NCBI GenBank assembly: GCA_022579005.1
Contig: MU401857.1
Location: forward strand, 1-21,244
Reading direction: 5' to 3'
Origin: Poronia punctata
Lineage: Eukaryota; Ascomycota; Sordariomycetes; Xylariales; Xylariaceae
Length of the DNA stretch: 21,244 bases
Under the pieces are notes generated by a model. It worked only from the letters and a program-made list of their open reading frames with translations. It was not told the origin of the DNA and made no database searches. The translations under genes were made by a program, and so were the position numbers. Positions 9,525-21,063 of this stretch are shown here, in pieces. Each line of letters begins with the position of its first letter. Position 1 is the first letter of the stretch.

Positions 9525-11300
9525 TTGCTAGTTTTTAGCAATTTTGTTATTTATAAGTATATTTGCTAGTTAAGCTTGCTTTTAATTTTGTTTAATTAAA
9601 TTACTTTTTTATAGCTTATTGCTAGACTTTTGCTTATTTTTTTAGTTTTTATTAATTTAATTTTTTTTTTAATTTTATAACTTTACTTTTAAATTTTTTT
9701 TTAGTATTGCTTATTTTAATTAATTCTTTACTAAGTAGTTGCTATAATGTTGCTTTTAAAGTTTTTTTACTTTAACTTTATATATTTTTACATTTTTAAT
9801 GCAAATTTTAGCTAATTATTTTTAAACTATACTATTTTAATTTTTAATTATAAACTTATTAATAGTAAGCTAAAAACTGTTTTTATATTTAGTAAAAAGC
9901 TTTGCTAGCACTATGCTTTAAGTATATATTTTAACGTTTATATTTATTACTTTTATTAAGTTAATAATATTAACTATATTTTTTATATAAGAAATTATAT
10001 TAATTATTACTTTATATATTTACTACTTTATTGCTTATAAACTTTATTAAATATTAGTTATATAAATCTTTTTTGCTTTAATAAGCATAGCTTAAAAAAC
10101 TATAGCAAATATTGCTTATATACGCGTTTATATATAAATTATTTAATAAACCTATTAAGCTAACTTTGCTAATAATAAAAATATTACTTTATTTAATAAT
10201 ATTGTTATTAACGTTAGCTATTATATATTTTGCTTAAAAAAAGCAAGTTTAGCTTTTTAGTACGTAGTTATTTTTTAAAAAAAGCTAGTTTTTTTACTAT
10301 ATAAAAAAAACGTATACTATATTACTTTTTATTAAAAATTAGTATTTATTTAATATTTATTAACTATTATTATTACCTTTTTTATTATTTATACCCTTTA
10401 CTAATTATTTACTAGCTTAGTTATTAAGACTTTATTAGTTTATTATTAGCACAAAAAAGCTTTAAGCTAACAACTTTAATAATATTTCATATAAAGCTTA
10501 ATTTTTTATATTTTTTTTAAATATTAAAATAGCATTTTTAGTAACTTTAAAGCTTACTTATACTAATTATATACGCTTATTATAAAGCTTACTAATAAAA
10601 AGCTAAACTTTTAAAAATAATTTATTAATAAAAACTTTAAAACTTTTTTAAATATTAATAAAACTTATTAAAAGCTTTTTATTTAAAAAGTTATTTTAAT
10701 TTTTATTACTATTTTTATTTATATTAGTTATTAAACTATATTATTAAATTTTAGCTAAAGCTGCTTTAATACTATAATATAGTTTTTGCTTTTTTAGTTA
10801 CTTTTTAGCTTTTTTTACTTAACTTTTTACTTTAACAATATTATTTTTATTATTAATAAATTAGTTTAAAATTATTATAAGTTTTTTATATATAAGTTTT
10901 TAGTTTTTATAATACTATAGCTTAGTTAACTACTTAGTAATAGCTTATTATTTTTTATTAACTAAATTTTATATTTTTATAACTTTTAATACTTATATAC
11001 TAATATAATTATATTATTTATTATTTTATTTAATATAAACTTTTTTAACTTTCTTTTTATATTAGTTTAGTAAATAGCTTATATTTACTAAGTGTTTAGC
11101 TAGCTTTTAAGCATTATATTTTACTAGCTAGCTTTTTTATTTTACTAAATATTTTTATTTACTTTAATTTTTTTAATACTAAATAATATTTTTTACTACT
11201 TATTTTTTTATTTATTTTTTTGCTTAAGTAGCGCTATTTTATTAGCAGCTTTTAGCTAGTTTATTTATAGCTTAAGTAATAATATAAAAAAATATTATAA
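9525..11300 (-). other. Copy C 3' internal region, no domain recognised
   Basis: This is the inverted counterpart of about 2561-4233 in copy A. Good matches include 11020-11140 against 2550-2650 and 10620-10870 against 2850-3060. The minus strand is A-rich. No protein domain was recognised on either strand. Its presence in two copies shows that the family carries more than 1.5 kb between integrase and the 3' LTR. Confidence 0.6.
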
Positions 11301-13885
11301 ACTTAAAAGTAAATTTTAAGTAATTAAATTTTAAATATTTAAAGTTTTATTTTTTTAAAAACTTTAACTTAAATATATATAAAAGCTAGTTTTTTTTATA
11401 CTTAAACTTAAAATATATTATTAATAGCTTTACTAAATTACTTATTTAAAACCTTTTTAATATATAATGCTTATTATAATACTTTTATATTAACTTTACT
11501 ACTTATTTTTAATATTTATAAACTATATAGCATTTTGCTTTTATTTACTATAGCTTTTTTTTTTACTTTTTAAATATTAAATTAAAGCTGCTTTAATATA
11601 TAATTAATATTTTTTAAGTAGTATTTATATAGCGCTTTAAATAGTAAATAGTTTATAATAATATATTAGTTATTATTATATATAAACTTAGCTTTTATTT
11701 AAACTTTAGCCTTGCTATTTAGCTTACTTTTATAAAAACTATAAAAGTATTTTTTTAAAGTTTAATATATTTATTTTATTTAGCTATTAATTTAAAAATA
11801 CTATATAGTAAATAGCTACTAATATATTTTTTATATATTATAAAACCTTTTTTAAAATTTGCTTATAATAAGTTTAATTTTATTACTTATAATTTTTTAA
11901 AAAACTTATATTAGCAATTTATTTTATAATATATAATTATTATAAGCTTTATAATATTAAGTATTTTTTATATAAAAATAAATAATGCTATTTTTATAAA
12001 CTAGTTTATAATAACTAAAATTATATTATAAATATTAATATTTGCTTTTATATATCAAAATAGTTTTATAATAAAATCTAAGCTATTTTTTAAAAAAACT
12101 ATTTTAATAAAAATAATAATTAAAGCTTTTTATAAAGCTTATACTTTAGCTTTTAAGCTTTTTTATATTATATATAGCTAGCAACATATTTATAAACATT
12201 TTACTTTAAGCTTTTTTAATAAAACTTATATTATAATAATTTTTTTTTTATTTACTTAGCTTTTAAGTTATTATAGTATTAGTATATTAATTACTTTATT
12301 AAAGCTTGTTAAGCTAAAATTACTAGTTACGTTTTAAAATATAATATATTTTTATTATTAATATATTATTTCTTTATATATTTTAACTTTATAGTATATA
12401 ATCTTTATATGCTTTATAAAAATAAACTTTTTAGCTTATAGTTTATAAACTATTTTATAAAATTATATTAAAACTGCTAATTTAAAGGCTGTTTTATTTT
12501 AAGCTAATCTTTTAGCTTTAATATATAAAATATATAAGTTATAAATAATAACTTTAGCTTTTTTTAAAAAAAGCAGTTTTTATACTTTTAATAGTAGCTT
12601 TTGCTAAATAAGTTACTACTACTATTTATATAATATATAATATATAAATTAAATATATATATTAATACTTTTTACTTTTTTACTTTTAAAAATTATTTAT
12701 AATTATATAGCAAAAGTTTAGCGCTTTATAAGCTTATAAGCTTATAATTTATACTTTTATTATTTAATAAGCTAATAAGTATAAGTTTAATAAAGCTTTT
12801 TAAACTACTTTAATAATATAAACTAATACTTTACTTTTTTTTAAGCAAAATTTTTACTAATAACTACTATACTTTTTATAATAGCTTACTAACTAATTAA
12901 TACTTTTTTTTTAATATTAGTATTATATTTTTATATTAAATTTTTTAGCTATATAATTTACCTTTTTTAATAATTTATTTACTAGATTTAATATATTTAA
13001 TTAATATTTTATATTAAAATTAAACTATATTAACTTATATACTTAGTAAGCAAGCTTTTTTAAAAAGTTTTATACTAATAAGTTAATTATATTTTTTAAA
13101 GCTATATAATTTATTTATATTATAAAGTTTTATTTATCTTTTTAAAGTACTATTATTAGTGCTTATAGCTTTTTATAATTACTTAAAGCTTTTACTAGCT
13201 TTCTACCTATTTAATTTTTATATATATAAGCTTTTATAACTAATAAATATTTAGTTTTTATGTTTTTTTATAAAGCTATAATAATATTTTTAATATTGCT
13301 TTTATTAATATATTTATTTTTACTTTAATATTTAAATAGCCATTTTAGTAATAAAAAGTTATTATTAATATAAAAGCTTTTTTTATATTTTTAAATACTT
13401 AATTTATTTTTAAAGTTTATTTAAAAATATAGTTTAATAAAGTATAACTTTTTAAAATTATTATAATTAGCGCTATAATATATGTTATATACTTAGCTAT
13501 AAACTTTTTATTAAAGTTTATAAACTTTAAAAATATTTATATATTATATATTAAAATTAATACTTTTTACTTTTAAATAGTAGCAACTTTTAAAAACTTT
13601 ATTTTTATTTTTAAAACCTTATACTTTAATAGCTTTATAAATAATTAATACTTTATTAATTACTTATAAACTAATTAAAAATGCTTTTTATATTTTTTTT
13701 ATTTTTTAAAAAAACTATAACATTATTTAAATAAACTATATAAATATAAAGTACTAGCTTAGCTAATACTTTATATATATAAGCTTAAAAAGTTATAAAA
13801 ATATTAATTAGTTTAAAAAGTATAATTATATATTTAAAATACTTATACTTTATTTAAAAAATAGTTTTTTAATTATTATTATTAT
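11300..13885 (-). pseudogene. pol: Gypsy pol remnant, copy C: partial RT, RNase H, integrase
   Basis: Read on the minus strand. The RT active site is Y-L-N-N (13722-13733), followed by V-I-V-F-like codons. RNase H corresponds to about 13475-12955. In integrase the S-L-D-F-I block keeps its Asp (the plus-strand ATC at 12076-12078 is GAT on the minus strand), as in copy A. Integrase-core homology continues to about 11590 and the C-terminal linker to about 11300. Upstream RT (F-G-L-T-N block) is partly present near 13800, but homology with copy B stops at about 13885 where element D begins. Stops of TAA/TAG type occur throughout. Dead gene. Confidence 0.82.
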
Positions 13886-14065
13886 TAGAATATTAGTAAC
13901 AATATTATAGCTAAGAACGCAGCTTAGGCTGCTAAGGCTGCAAGAGTTAGGCTAACTTAACTAAGTAAACAAGGCACTTATTAGCTATATAGTAGCTAAG
14001 TTATAGCTTAAACACTAGCAAAGTTTTTTTAGCCTTTTTAATTTTAATTAAATTAGTTAGCTTTA
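13885..14065. repeat. Left direct repeat (candidate LTR) of element D
   Basis: Begins near TTAGAATATTAG and contains ACGCAGCTTAGGCTGCTAAG, AAGGCACTTATTAGC and AGCCTTTTTAATTTT. It aligns without gaps to 21064-21244. I count 15 differences in 175 bases (13891-14065 against 21070-21244): 13 are C/T or G/A transitions and 2 are C/G. The repeat may extend past 14065, because the partner is cut by the window end; a TATATAAAG box follows at 14064-14072. It is more G+C-rich than its surroundings. Confidence 0.75.
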
Positions 14066-15064
14066 TATAAAGACAATATAAAAAAGAATTGCACCTTAGC
14101 TATAATTTCTAATTTAAAACTTAAATAATTATATAAAACTAATTTAAAAAATAAAATTTATTTTTATTTGTTTTATATATTGTTTATTGCTTTATTTTTT
14201 TTATTTTATAAAAAAAACAAAGTTTTTAGCTACGTATATTTATTATATATATAAAAAATAAAGTACTTTTTATTTTTTAATAAAAAAACTAACACTAATT
14301 AGTTATTATTTTTAATAATATATGTTATTATATATTAATAATAAATTAGCAAAGCACTTTAATAAATAAGATTTTTTAAAATATTATTATATAAAGTAAT
14401 ATTGCTTTATAAAACGCTTTAAATAAAAAAATTCCTTTTAAATTTTATAATATTACTTTAAGCTTTATTTTTTTTAAACAAAAAACATATAGCTTACTTA
14501 ATTTATAAGTAAGCATTTTTATACTTTTTTTATTTTTTATTATATAAATTGCTATAATAGCTAAAAATAAAAGCTAGTTTTTAAACATTTTAAAAAACTA
14601 TATTATTAAAAACACTACTAGTAGTACTTAAAGTCCTTATGCTTTTATATATAAAAACATTTTTATAAGTTTAAATATTAATATTAAAGTTTTAAAAAAT
14701 TATATTAATTTTAACTATTTTAATACAAAACTTTAACTTAACTAACTATTTAATAAAAAAATAATTATAATATATATAGCTAAATGCTTATATAACTATA
14801 TACAAAGTTGCAAACTTTTTATAAATAGTTTTGCATATAATTATTAAGCAAACTTTAAAAGTTAAAACTAAAATATTTTTAAAATAGTTAAAAATAGCTT
14901 TTAAAAAAAGCTTTAAAAATAGGTTTAAAAAAAAGTTTTTATGTTTATACTTAAAAAAATCTTTATAGTTTATAGCTACTATATAATTTATAATAATATT
15001 TCTAGTTATATTATAGTACTTATTTATTTTATAACTATTAACTTTTATTTAACTTATAACTAGA

Positions 15065-15124
15065 CTTATACTTATTTTTATATTTATACTTACACTTATA
15101 CTTATACTTATACTTATACTTATA
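15065..15124 (+). repeat. CTTATA hexamer microsatellite
   Basis: Five perfect copies of CTTATA occupy 15095-15124, preceded by degenerate copies from 15065. Related GCTTATA/GCTATA units continue to about 15170. It could be the remnant of a repetitive protein-coding stretch or a simple expansion. Confidence 0.85.
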
Positions 15125-16213
15125 GCAAAGCTTATATTTATAGCTATACTAGCACCTATGCTTATAGCTATACTAGTAGCTTGTTTTTATATAAAAATAC
15201 TTATTTTATTATATTACTAATAGCTAAACCTTTTATACTAAATATAACTTTAAAAAGTACGTTTTTTTATTAAAAAACAAAATTAACTTTTAATACTTAG
15301 TATAATAAACTTGCTAAACAACGCTAAACTTTATTAAGAATAATAGTTATATAGCTAAAAATATAATAATAGTTAAAAGTATAGCAATAGCTAATACTTA
15401 TTAGCAACTTTTTTTTTAAAAAATATATACTTTTAAAAGTATAGTATAAAAAACCTTTATATAAAACATTTTAAATACTAATACTAGCACTATATAAAAG
15501 TACTATTAACTTGCTTTTATTTAAGCTAGTTTATTTAAACTAAGTTAAGCTAAAGCTTTTTATAATATTTAGTAAAATATAGTAAAAAAACTAAAACTAT
15601 ATAAAATAACTATATAATATTTTTTTAACAAAATACGTATTTTTATAACTATATATAAAAAACTTAGTTTTTATTTAATACAATATTATGCTATTTTTTT
15701 AATAATTTTTTAAAATTATATAAAGCAATACTATATTAATTATATTAAACTAACAAAAAAATGAAATAAAATATATAATATATTTAATATATATTTTAAC
15801 ACTTATATTAACTATAACTAGTATTAAACTAATTAAACTATAATAATTTTTATATAAATTAAAAATAAAAATTTAAAAAAGTTTAACTTAAAAGCGCTTA
15901 AGTTATTATTTAATAAATTTTAACTTATATAATAAGCACTAAAATTAAAGTTTAATAGCAAAACTTTTTTATATATAACTATTATATAAGTATATATTAA
16001 AGTTATTAAGCTTAAGCTAGCGCTTATTACTTAAAAAGCAATAAGTAAAGCTTTAATATTTAACTTATAAGTAGCAATATAAGTTACTACTAAAAAATAA
16101 ACAACCTAGTACTTAATATATAAAAAACTAGCTACTATTAACTATATTAACTAAAAGTATAATTATAATTAAGCTTAAAAGTTATATAAGCAATATATAA
16201 AAAAATATTTTAA

Positions 16214-16233
16214 AAAAAGTAAATTTACTTTTT
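16214..16233. repeat. Perfect 20-bp palindrome
   Basis: AAAAAGTAAATTTACTTTTT is its own reverse complement. Its right half is the first unit of the adjacent 15-bp array. Confidence 0.85.
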
Positions 16234-16279
16234 ATAAATTTACTTTTTATATATTTACTTTTTATATATTTACTTTTTA
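16224..16279 (+). repeat. 15-bp tandem array, about 3.7 units
   Basis: TTTACTTTTTATA plus two variable bases starts at 16224, 16239, 16254 and 16269, a strict 15-bp period. There are no unique spacers, so this is a minisatellite and not a CRISPR array. Confidence 0.88.
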
Positions 16280-19200
16280 AGCAGCATAGTCTAAGTAGCA
16301 CTTTATATAACAATACTTTATATATAAAAAACTAAACTATAAATTATATAACTATTTAAAAAAAAAAAAAGCTTATACTTTATATATTATAGCATATAAA
16401 GATTATAATATTTTTATTGCTAACAATATTAACATATATATTTAAAAGTATAAAAAAACAAAAGTTAAAAAGCTATTAAATAATAATAATAATAATATAG
16501 CTAACAATTTTAATTTTAAAAAAGCAACTAAGCTATTTAATTTTTAATAAAAGCTAATTATTTTTATTATATTATAAAAAAATATTTACTAGCTTATAAT
16601 AAAACTTATAAGCTTAGCAAATTTTTTTTTTTAAAAATTAATATACTTGCAAGTATTAAAATATTTTATAAAATACTAGTATAGCTAAAGTATTAACTAT
16701 TAAACACTTATAAGCTAAAGCTTTTATATAAAAATACTTAAAAACTAAAATTAACTAAACTTTAAGTAATATAATAATATGCTTTAAAAAAGCAATAAAA
16801 AAAAGTTTATTAAATTTATAAAAATTTAAACCTTTATTAGCAAGGTAATATTTTATATTTTAAAAATACCTACTTTTCTTTTACTTTTATTATATAACGT
16901 AAACAAGCTTAAAGCCTACTTTAATAACGTTAAAAACAAGATTATATAATATAATAAAGTTAAAATTTCTATTATTTAAAAATAAAGCTATTTATTTTTT
17001 TATATTTTAATTGCTAAAGTAGTTATATATTTTATAAAGCTAAAGCTATGCTAACTTTATTAACGCTTTAAATACTTTATATAAAAAAGCTATATAATTT
17101 GCTTAAATTTATAAGCTATAACAACATTAGTATAAAAGCTTTAAAACAAATCTAAAAAGTTTATTATTAATACTAAACTTATAATCTAGCTTTATAAAAA
17201 TTTAAGTTTATACTTTATAATAACTTTAACTTTAACTATAAAGTTATTATTAATATTATATACTTAAATAATAAGCTAGTATTATATATAATTAATAATA
17301 GCATATTATTTTAAGCTACTAGACTTTTAAAGTTATTATTTATATATAACGCATAAAATATATTTTACTAATATTAAATAAACGTATACTAAAAGCTTTT
17401 TAACTACGTTGTTTATAATTTTAATATAAACTTTGTATTTAAAAAGTTTTATAATAATGCTTAGCTTACTAAAGTATTATATATTATAAAATTAGTAAAA
17501 GCATATTAAGTAGTTAAAAAAATTAAAAAAGCACATAGCTTTTTGTACAAAGCTTTTAATATCTTATATAAAAAGCTATAAAATAGTATAATTTTTTTTT
17601 TTAAATAGCAGTTAAAGCGTTAAACAATATTGCTAAACTTAACAAACTAATACTAACGCTGCTTATTTTTAGTATATATTTAAAAGTTAACACTAACTTT
17701 TTTTTATTTTTTAACATTGTACAAAAAGCTAAAACAATTAAAAAAGCTATAAAAAAGCTTTAAATAATTAAAGTAAAAAAAAACATTTTTTAAGCCTTAA
17801 ATACTTATAATAACCTTATAATATATAATATATTATTACTTTTATTAAAAAGCAAAATAATAGTTTAAAAAAAACAAAAAAAAACTAAAGTATATAAAAT
17901 TGCATTAATTAAGAACTAAAATATTATTATTAATATAATTAATAAACTAACGTAATTTTAATATACTTATAAACAATACTATAAAAAATAAGTTAATATA
18001 AATTTTGCAAATTTTAAAATTAGCTAACTTATAATAAAAACCTAGCAACAATACTAAAGCAAACTAAAAAAAAAAAGCCTTATATAAAATCTATTTAATA
18101 ACTAAAAAAAAAACTATAACCTTATAATATAACAATAAAAAAATAGTATAATTATTACTTTAAAACTTTTATTTTAAAAGTTTGACAAAGTAAAAATTAA
18201 AAATCTAGCTACTAAAAGCATATTTATACTTATAAAGTATAATAAAGCAATTTATAGCAATATTAAAATTTTTAATATATGCTTAGTATAAAAAGTTAAA
18301 AGTAAAACAATAATACTATATAAAAAATCTAAGCTTATTATTTAAAAGTATAATAATTAAAAAAAGCAAGAACTGCTTACTTAGTTGCTAACTATTTAAA
18401 AAATAAGCTAATAGCTTATTTTTATATTAAGTTTATTTTTAGTTAAAAAGTATAATATATAAAGTAAACTTTATAATATTTTGTAAGCATATATATAATT
18501 AAAAAATAAGTTAACTTATATAATATATACTAAGTTACTAAAAAAGTTAAAAAATATATACTTTTTTAGTATTTTTATATATATTATATAACTTTTATAT
18601 AGCTTAGCAAAATTTAAGCTATATTAGTTAAAAATATATTATAATTATTATTATATAAAACTAAAAATAAAAGTTTTAATATCTAATCTATGCTTTTTGT
18701 ATACAAATATAAAATTAAAGCAATTTAGCATTACTAGACTTTAAACTAATAATATGTTTAGCATAGTATTAAAAAAACTTTTTTTTTTAAAAAAAAGCTA
18801 TTTTTTAAGCAAAAAATAAAATAATTTTATTACGTAACTAACCTATTAAATTTAATAAAGTAAAAATTAAAACTTAAAGTAATAACTTTATACTTTAATA
18901 AAAAAAATAAGCTTAAAACTTTTAGCTAGTTAATAAAAAGGCACTAAATGCTATATAGTAATATATTATATAATAAGCTTAAAAAGTATATATTATATTT
19001 ATATACTAACTAAAAGCATTGTATAATTTATTTGCTACTATATAAGTTATTTAACTAATAATAAATATTATTAAAGCATTAAACGTGCAGCTATAATAGC
19101 AAATTTAAAATAAAAATTAAAGTTTATAGTATATTTTTTTTAACTTTTATAGTATAAAGCTGTTTATTTTTACTAATAGCTTTTTTATAAATAATAAAAA

Positions 19201-21063
19201 CTTAAGCTTTTAACTTAAATTTATTATTATTTTTAATATAAAGCATTAAATAAAAAATAGCTTTACTATTTATAGCAACATTATATACTAAAGCTTTTTT
19301 AAGTGCAAAAAAGTTACTTAAAGCGTACTACTTAGTAAGCTATATAAAATAATAAAAAGTATTAATTATACTATTATACTTAGTACAACGCTATAAAAGA
19401 TTACTAATATATTAAAATTGCTATAAATCTTAATAATTATTTGCATAGATTTTTATTTGCTATATAAATATTTTATTAAGCTTAGTATAACGCAAAAAAA
19501 GCAGCTTATAATTAATATTATAGCCTTTAAAAAAGCGTATAAAATAAAACATATTATAAAAATTTATTAAGTTAACAATAAAAACAACCTTATAAATACT
19601 TATATAAAAAAAATTTTAATATAGCTTTAAAATAGTTAATTATTACTAATAAGCTTATAGTATGTATTAAAGCTTATATTAACTATATAAAAACATTATA
19701 ATAATAAGCATAATTATAAATATATATATAAGTTACTAAATTAGTAAAAGAATATGTTAATTTATTATATAACTATAATCTACTAAAATATTACCTATTT
19801 TGTTTAACTTATTTGTTTTTTATTTAACTTAATAACAATTGCCAACTTTTATAATTTACTTTTTTTAATAACAAAAACACTATCTTTTTTTTTATTTTTT
19901 TTATTGTTATTATTGTTATTATTATTAGCAGCAGCAAGGTTAATAAAGTATATATAGTAACGTTTATAAAACTAATAAACGTATAAAGCGTAAGTACTAT
20001 TTTAATATTTAGTAAAAAATTAATAATTATAAAAAGGCAAAAGTAAACCTTATATAAAGTTATACTTATTAATATAAAAAAAAGTAGTAAGCTAACTATA
20101 AAACTAAACTAGTAATGTATAAAAGTATTTTTTTTAATAAATAAGTTTAGTAAAAAACTATTAAATAGCAATGTTAAAAAAAACATTAATAAAAAAATTA
20201 ATATTTTAACTAAAACACGCAAAAATGTGTTCTTTATTATTTTATAAATAAAAAATTAGTATAGTATAAAGTATATAAAATAAAAGATTATAAATATTAA
20301 TTAAAAAGTAATAAAAAAAATATAATAGCAAGCGTTAAAAAAGCAACGTAAATTTAAAAAAAGCTATTAAGCTAAACTATATAGTATATAATGCTAAAAA
20401 GCAACTTATTATTAAAGCTGCTAAAAATAATAAAAAACATTATAGTGCAAAGTAAAAAAAAAAGTATAAAATAAACTTAATTAATTTTTAATAGCAACGT
20501 AAAAAAAAACTTTAAATTTTTTGCTATATAAAGAAAAAAAAAGTAGTAAAAAAAAAAAATAAGCAGCAAAAAGTAAAAAGTTTTTATATACTAATAACTA
20601 ATTATATAAAATTAGCGTTTATAACTAATAATAGCAATTATAAAGGTTGTACTTTTTTTACTTTTTTAGCAACGTATAATAGCTACTTTTATTAGCTATA
20701 TTTACTAATTTTAACTATATTTTCTAATTATAATTTTACTATATATAAAAAATTACTTAATAGCTACTAAATACTTATATTTTTACTTATATTAATACTA
20801 GCAATATTATATATATACTTATAATTACTATAATAAACTATTTTAGTTTAAACTTAAAACTAAATCTATACCTTAGTACAAAAAAAAGTTATAACTTAAA
20901 AACAAAAAAAAAGTATAAAAGTATAAATATTTATTTAATTTTATTTTAATTTTTTAAAAGTTATTTTTGGCAAAGTAACCCTTTTATATAAAAACAAAAA
21001 AAATATATTTATTTTATATATATAAAAAACGGACGTTTTTATATAAAAAAAAAACTTTTAGAG

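Larger units (their letters stand above)
8703..13885 (-). mobile_element. Ty3/gypsy LTR retrotransposon, copy C, inverted (5' end interrupted)
   Basis: On the minus strand this copy reads RT (13722-13733 active site), RNase H (about 13475-12955), integrase (about 12280-11590), a long 3' internal region (about 11300-9525), polypurine tract (9524-9508) and LTR (9507-8703). It matches copy A over the whole of A's length. Its 3' LTR end abuts copy B at about 8702-8705 with little or no extra sequence. At the other end, homology with copy B stops at about 13885, where the direct repeat of element D begins, so gag and the first half of RT are not next to it. A 566-bp TIR element sits in its LTR. 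Confidence 0.85.
14066..21063. other. Interior of element D, no gene recognised
   Basis: About 7 kb of RIP-type AT-rich DNA. The plus strand is A-rich and, in the right half, clearly C-rich over G (20 C against 7 G in 18001-18180; 7 ACA against 1 TGT in 17581-17820). I translated parts of 16.8-17.8 kb in two or three plus-strand frames; stops are about as frequent as expected by chance. A weak resemblance to copia-type motifs near 16890 and 17140 did not hold up, because their spacing is wrong. It also contains a hexamer array (15065-15124), a 15-bp tandem array (16224-16279), a pyrimidine-rich stretch near 19870-19930 and an A10 run (21045-21054) just before the right repeat. Confidence 0.5.

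Noticed and set aside
13885..14065. Direct repeat of D as the LTR of copy C
   Set aside because: Copy B, which has the same upstream pol sequence, shows nothing like it before 6360, and it does not match the LTR at 4249-4476.
16224..16279. Regular short repeats resembling a CRISPR array
   Set aside because: Units are contiguous 15-mers without unique spacers and lie in RIP-degraded eukaryotic DNA; it is a minisatellite.
16861..17160. Possible copia-type integrase and RT motifs on the plus strand (near 16890 and 17140)
   Set aside because: Single weak matches in one frame, only about 84 codons apart where several hundred are expected, with stop density at chance level.
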